Source: Alphaproteobacteria bacterium MarineAlpha9_Bin7
GTDB lineage: Bacteria; Pseudomonadota; Alphaproteobacteria; UBA7887
NCBI GenBank assembly: GCA_002938115.1
Contig: PTKD01000014.1
Coordinates: 1-16,638 of the forward strand
DNA: 16,638 bases
Direction of reading: 5' to 3'
The position numbers and the translations under genes are program-made. Each line of letters opens with the position of its first letter. The stretch's first letter is position 1. Shown one piece after another: positions 15,847 through 16,638 of the stretch. Below the pieces are notes generated by a model, which was given only the letters and a program-made list of their open reading frames with translations, did not search any database and was not told where the DNA came from.

Positions 15847-16605
15847 CTAGTTGGAATCCCGAGTATTGGGGTATTCTGGATTTGTGTCTCGATTCCTGTC
15901 GTTCTCTGTATCTGATTCTGGAACGCCACTTTTTTGTGTTGGACTTCGTAAAGTCTCAAGGGCTTCAATGCGTTCTCGTAATTTACTGACTTCGTCGAGG
16001 AGCCCATCTAGCGCTCGGGCCACCGGATCAGGGAGATTTTCGGGTGTGCCGTAGGCCATAAAATCATGATCTTTATTCAGCTTATCGTTATCACCAACTG
16101 CCTTAGCTGGTACTCCAACTACGGTCGTGCTGGGTTCGACATCTTTCACAACCACTGCATTTGAGCCAATACGGGAATTGGCGCCTACTACTATGGGTCC
16201 AAGCACTTTCGCTCCTGCCCCCACAATGACCCCATCCTCAAGGGTAGGGTGTCGTTTCGTGCCGCGCTCTAGGGAGGTCCCGCCCAACGTTACTCCCTGG
16301 TAGAGCGTAACGTCATCCCCTATCTTCGCTGTTGCGCCGACCACCACGCCCATCCCATGGTCGATAAACAATCGTTCTCCGATTTCGGCTCCAGGATGAA
16401 TTTCAATTCCAGTTGCGACTCGACCTAAGTGAGAGATGAACCTTGCCAGCAATTTCAGATCATGGCGCCATGCAAAATTACTTACACAGTAAAAAATGAT
16501 GGCGTGGAAGCCCGGGTAGCAAAAAATCACCTCTAGCCGGGAACGTGCCGCTGGGTCATGATCCAAAATCACTGAAATTTGGTGGGCTAAATTCTTGAAA
16601 ATCAT
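15847..16605 (-). CDS. cysE: Serine O-acetyltransferase
   Basis: Transfers acetyl from acetyl-CoA to serine, making O-acetylserine, the first committed step of cysteine synthesis. The 252-residue protein has a short helical N-terminus (about 1-60), a left-handed beta-helix of hexapeptide repeats (about 64-170), and an unusual tail. Catalytic residues by alignment to E. coli CysE are Asp82 and His83 in IDHGMGVVVG and His119 in KRHPTLED. It lacks the extended N-terminal domain of the E. coli enzyme, as many short CysE proteins do. After the helix come a probable coiled coil (LDGLLDEVSKLRERIEALETL in two halves, about 199-219) and a charged, Asn/Asp/Glu-rich end (about 221-252). There is no C-terminal Ile, which in E. 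coli docks into CysK. The ATG at 16605 has a weak upstream site. The desulfurase genes follow on the same strand. Confidence 0.95.
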   Translation of the reverse strand: MIFKNLAHQISVILDHDPAARSRLEVIFCYPGFHAIIFYCVSNFAWRHDLKLLARFISHLGRVATGIEIHPGAEIGERLFIDHGMGVVVGATAKIGDDVTLYQGVTLGGTSLERGTKRHPTLEDGVIVGAGAKVLGPIVVGANSRIGSNAVVVKDVEPSTTVVGVPAKAVGDNDKLNKDHDFMAYGTPENLPDPVARALDGLLDEVSKLRERIEALETLRSPTQKSGVPESDTENDRNRDTNPEYPNTRDSN

Positions 16606-16638
16606 CTTGATCGTTATGATATGCTTTGGGGTTGCACC

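Overview
The window (16,638 bp, roughly balanced base composition) is a bacterial chromosome segment made almost entirely of housekeeping genes. Three independent signs point to an alphaproteobacterium or a close relative: a GTTC-N7-GTTC LexA box upstream of recA, a eukaryote-like NADP isocitrate dehydrogenase, and the neighbourhood recA / alaS / icd. No phage, transposon, plasmid, CRISPR or toxin genes are seen. I assign 15 protein genes (one cut by the left edge) and one tRNA.

Layout. Positions 1-1307 (minus): a membrane-anchored protein with an 84-bp in-frame repeat, running off the left edge, preceded by a polytopic membrane protein of unknown function; the two look like an operon. Positions 1469-3362 (plus): a LOG-family nucleotide phosphoribohydrolase and icd. 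Positions 3474-7628 (minus): alaS and recA, with a LexA box upstream of recA. Positions 8012-9035: two unrecognised small proteins facing each other, one a probable lipoprotein. Positions 9284-9398 (minus): an elongator tRNA-Met with a strong sigma70-type promoter. Positions 9490-10770 (plus): a solitary UDP-HexNAc dehydrogenase. Positions 10775-16605 (minus): cysE, two consecutive cysteine desulfurases, a [2Fe-2S] ferredoxin, tenA and mnmA.

The right-hand third has a theme. CysE makes O-acetylserine, the precursor of cysteine. The two desulfurases take sulfur from cysteine, and the ferredoxin is of the Fe-S assembly type. MnmA uses desulfurase-derived sulfur for 2-thiouridine in tRNA, and TenA salvages the pyrimidine half of thiamin. 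The usual scaffold, carrier, chaperone and regulator genes (iscU, iscA, hscBA, iscR, suf) are not in the window.

I did not find a convincing undescribed multi-gene system. The items most worth a second look are the repeat protein with its membrane partner, the paired desulfurases without a scaffold gene, the long acidic tail of CysE, and the two orphan proteins at 8012-9035. Seven of the 15 assigned protein starts are GTG or TTG, so automated start calls here deserve checking.
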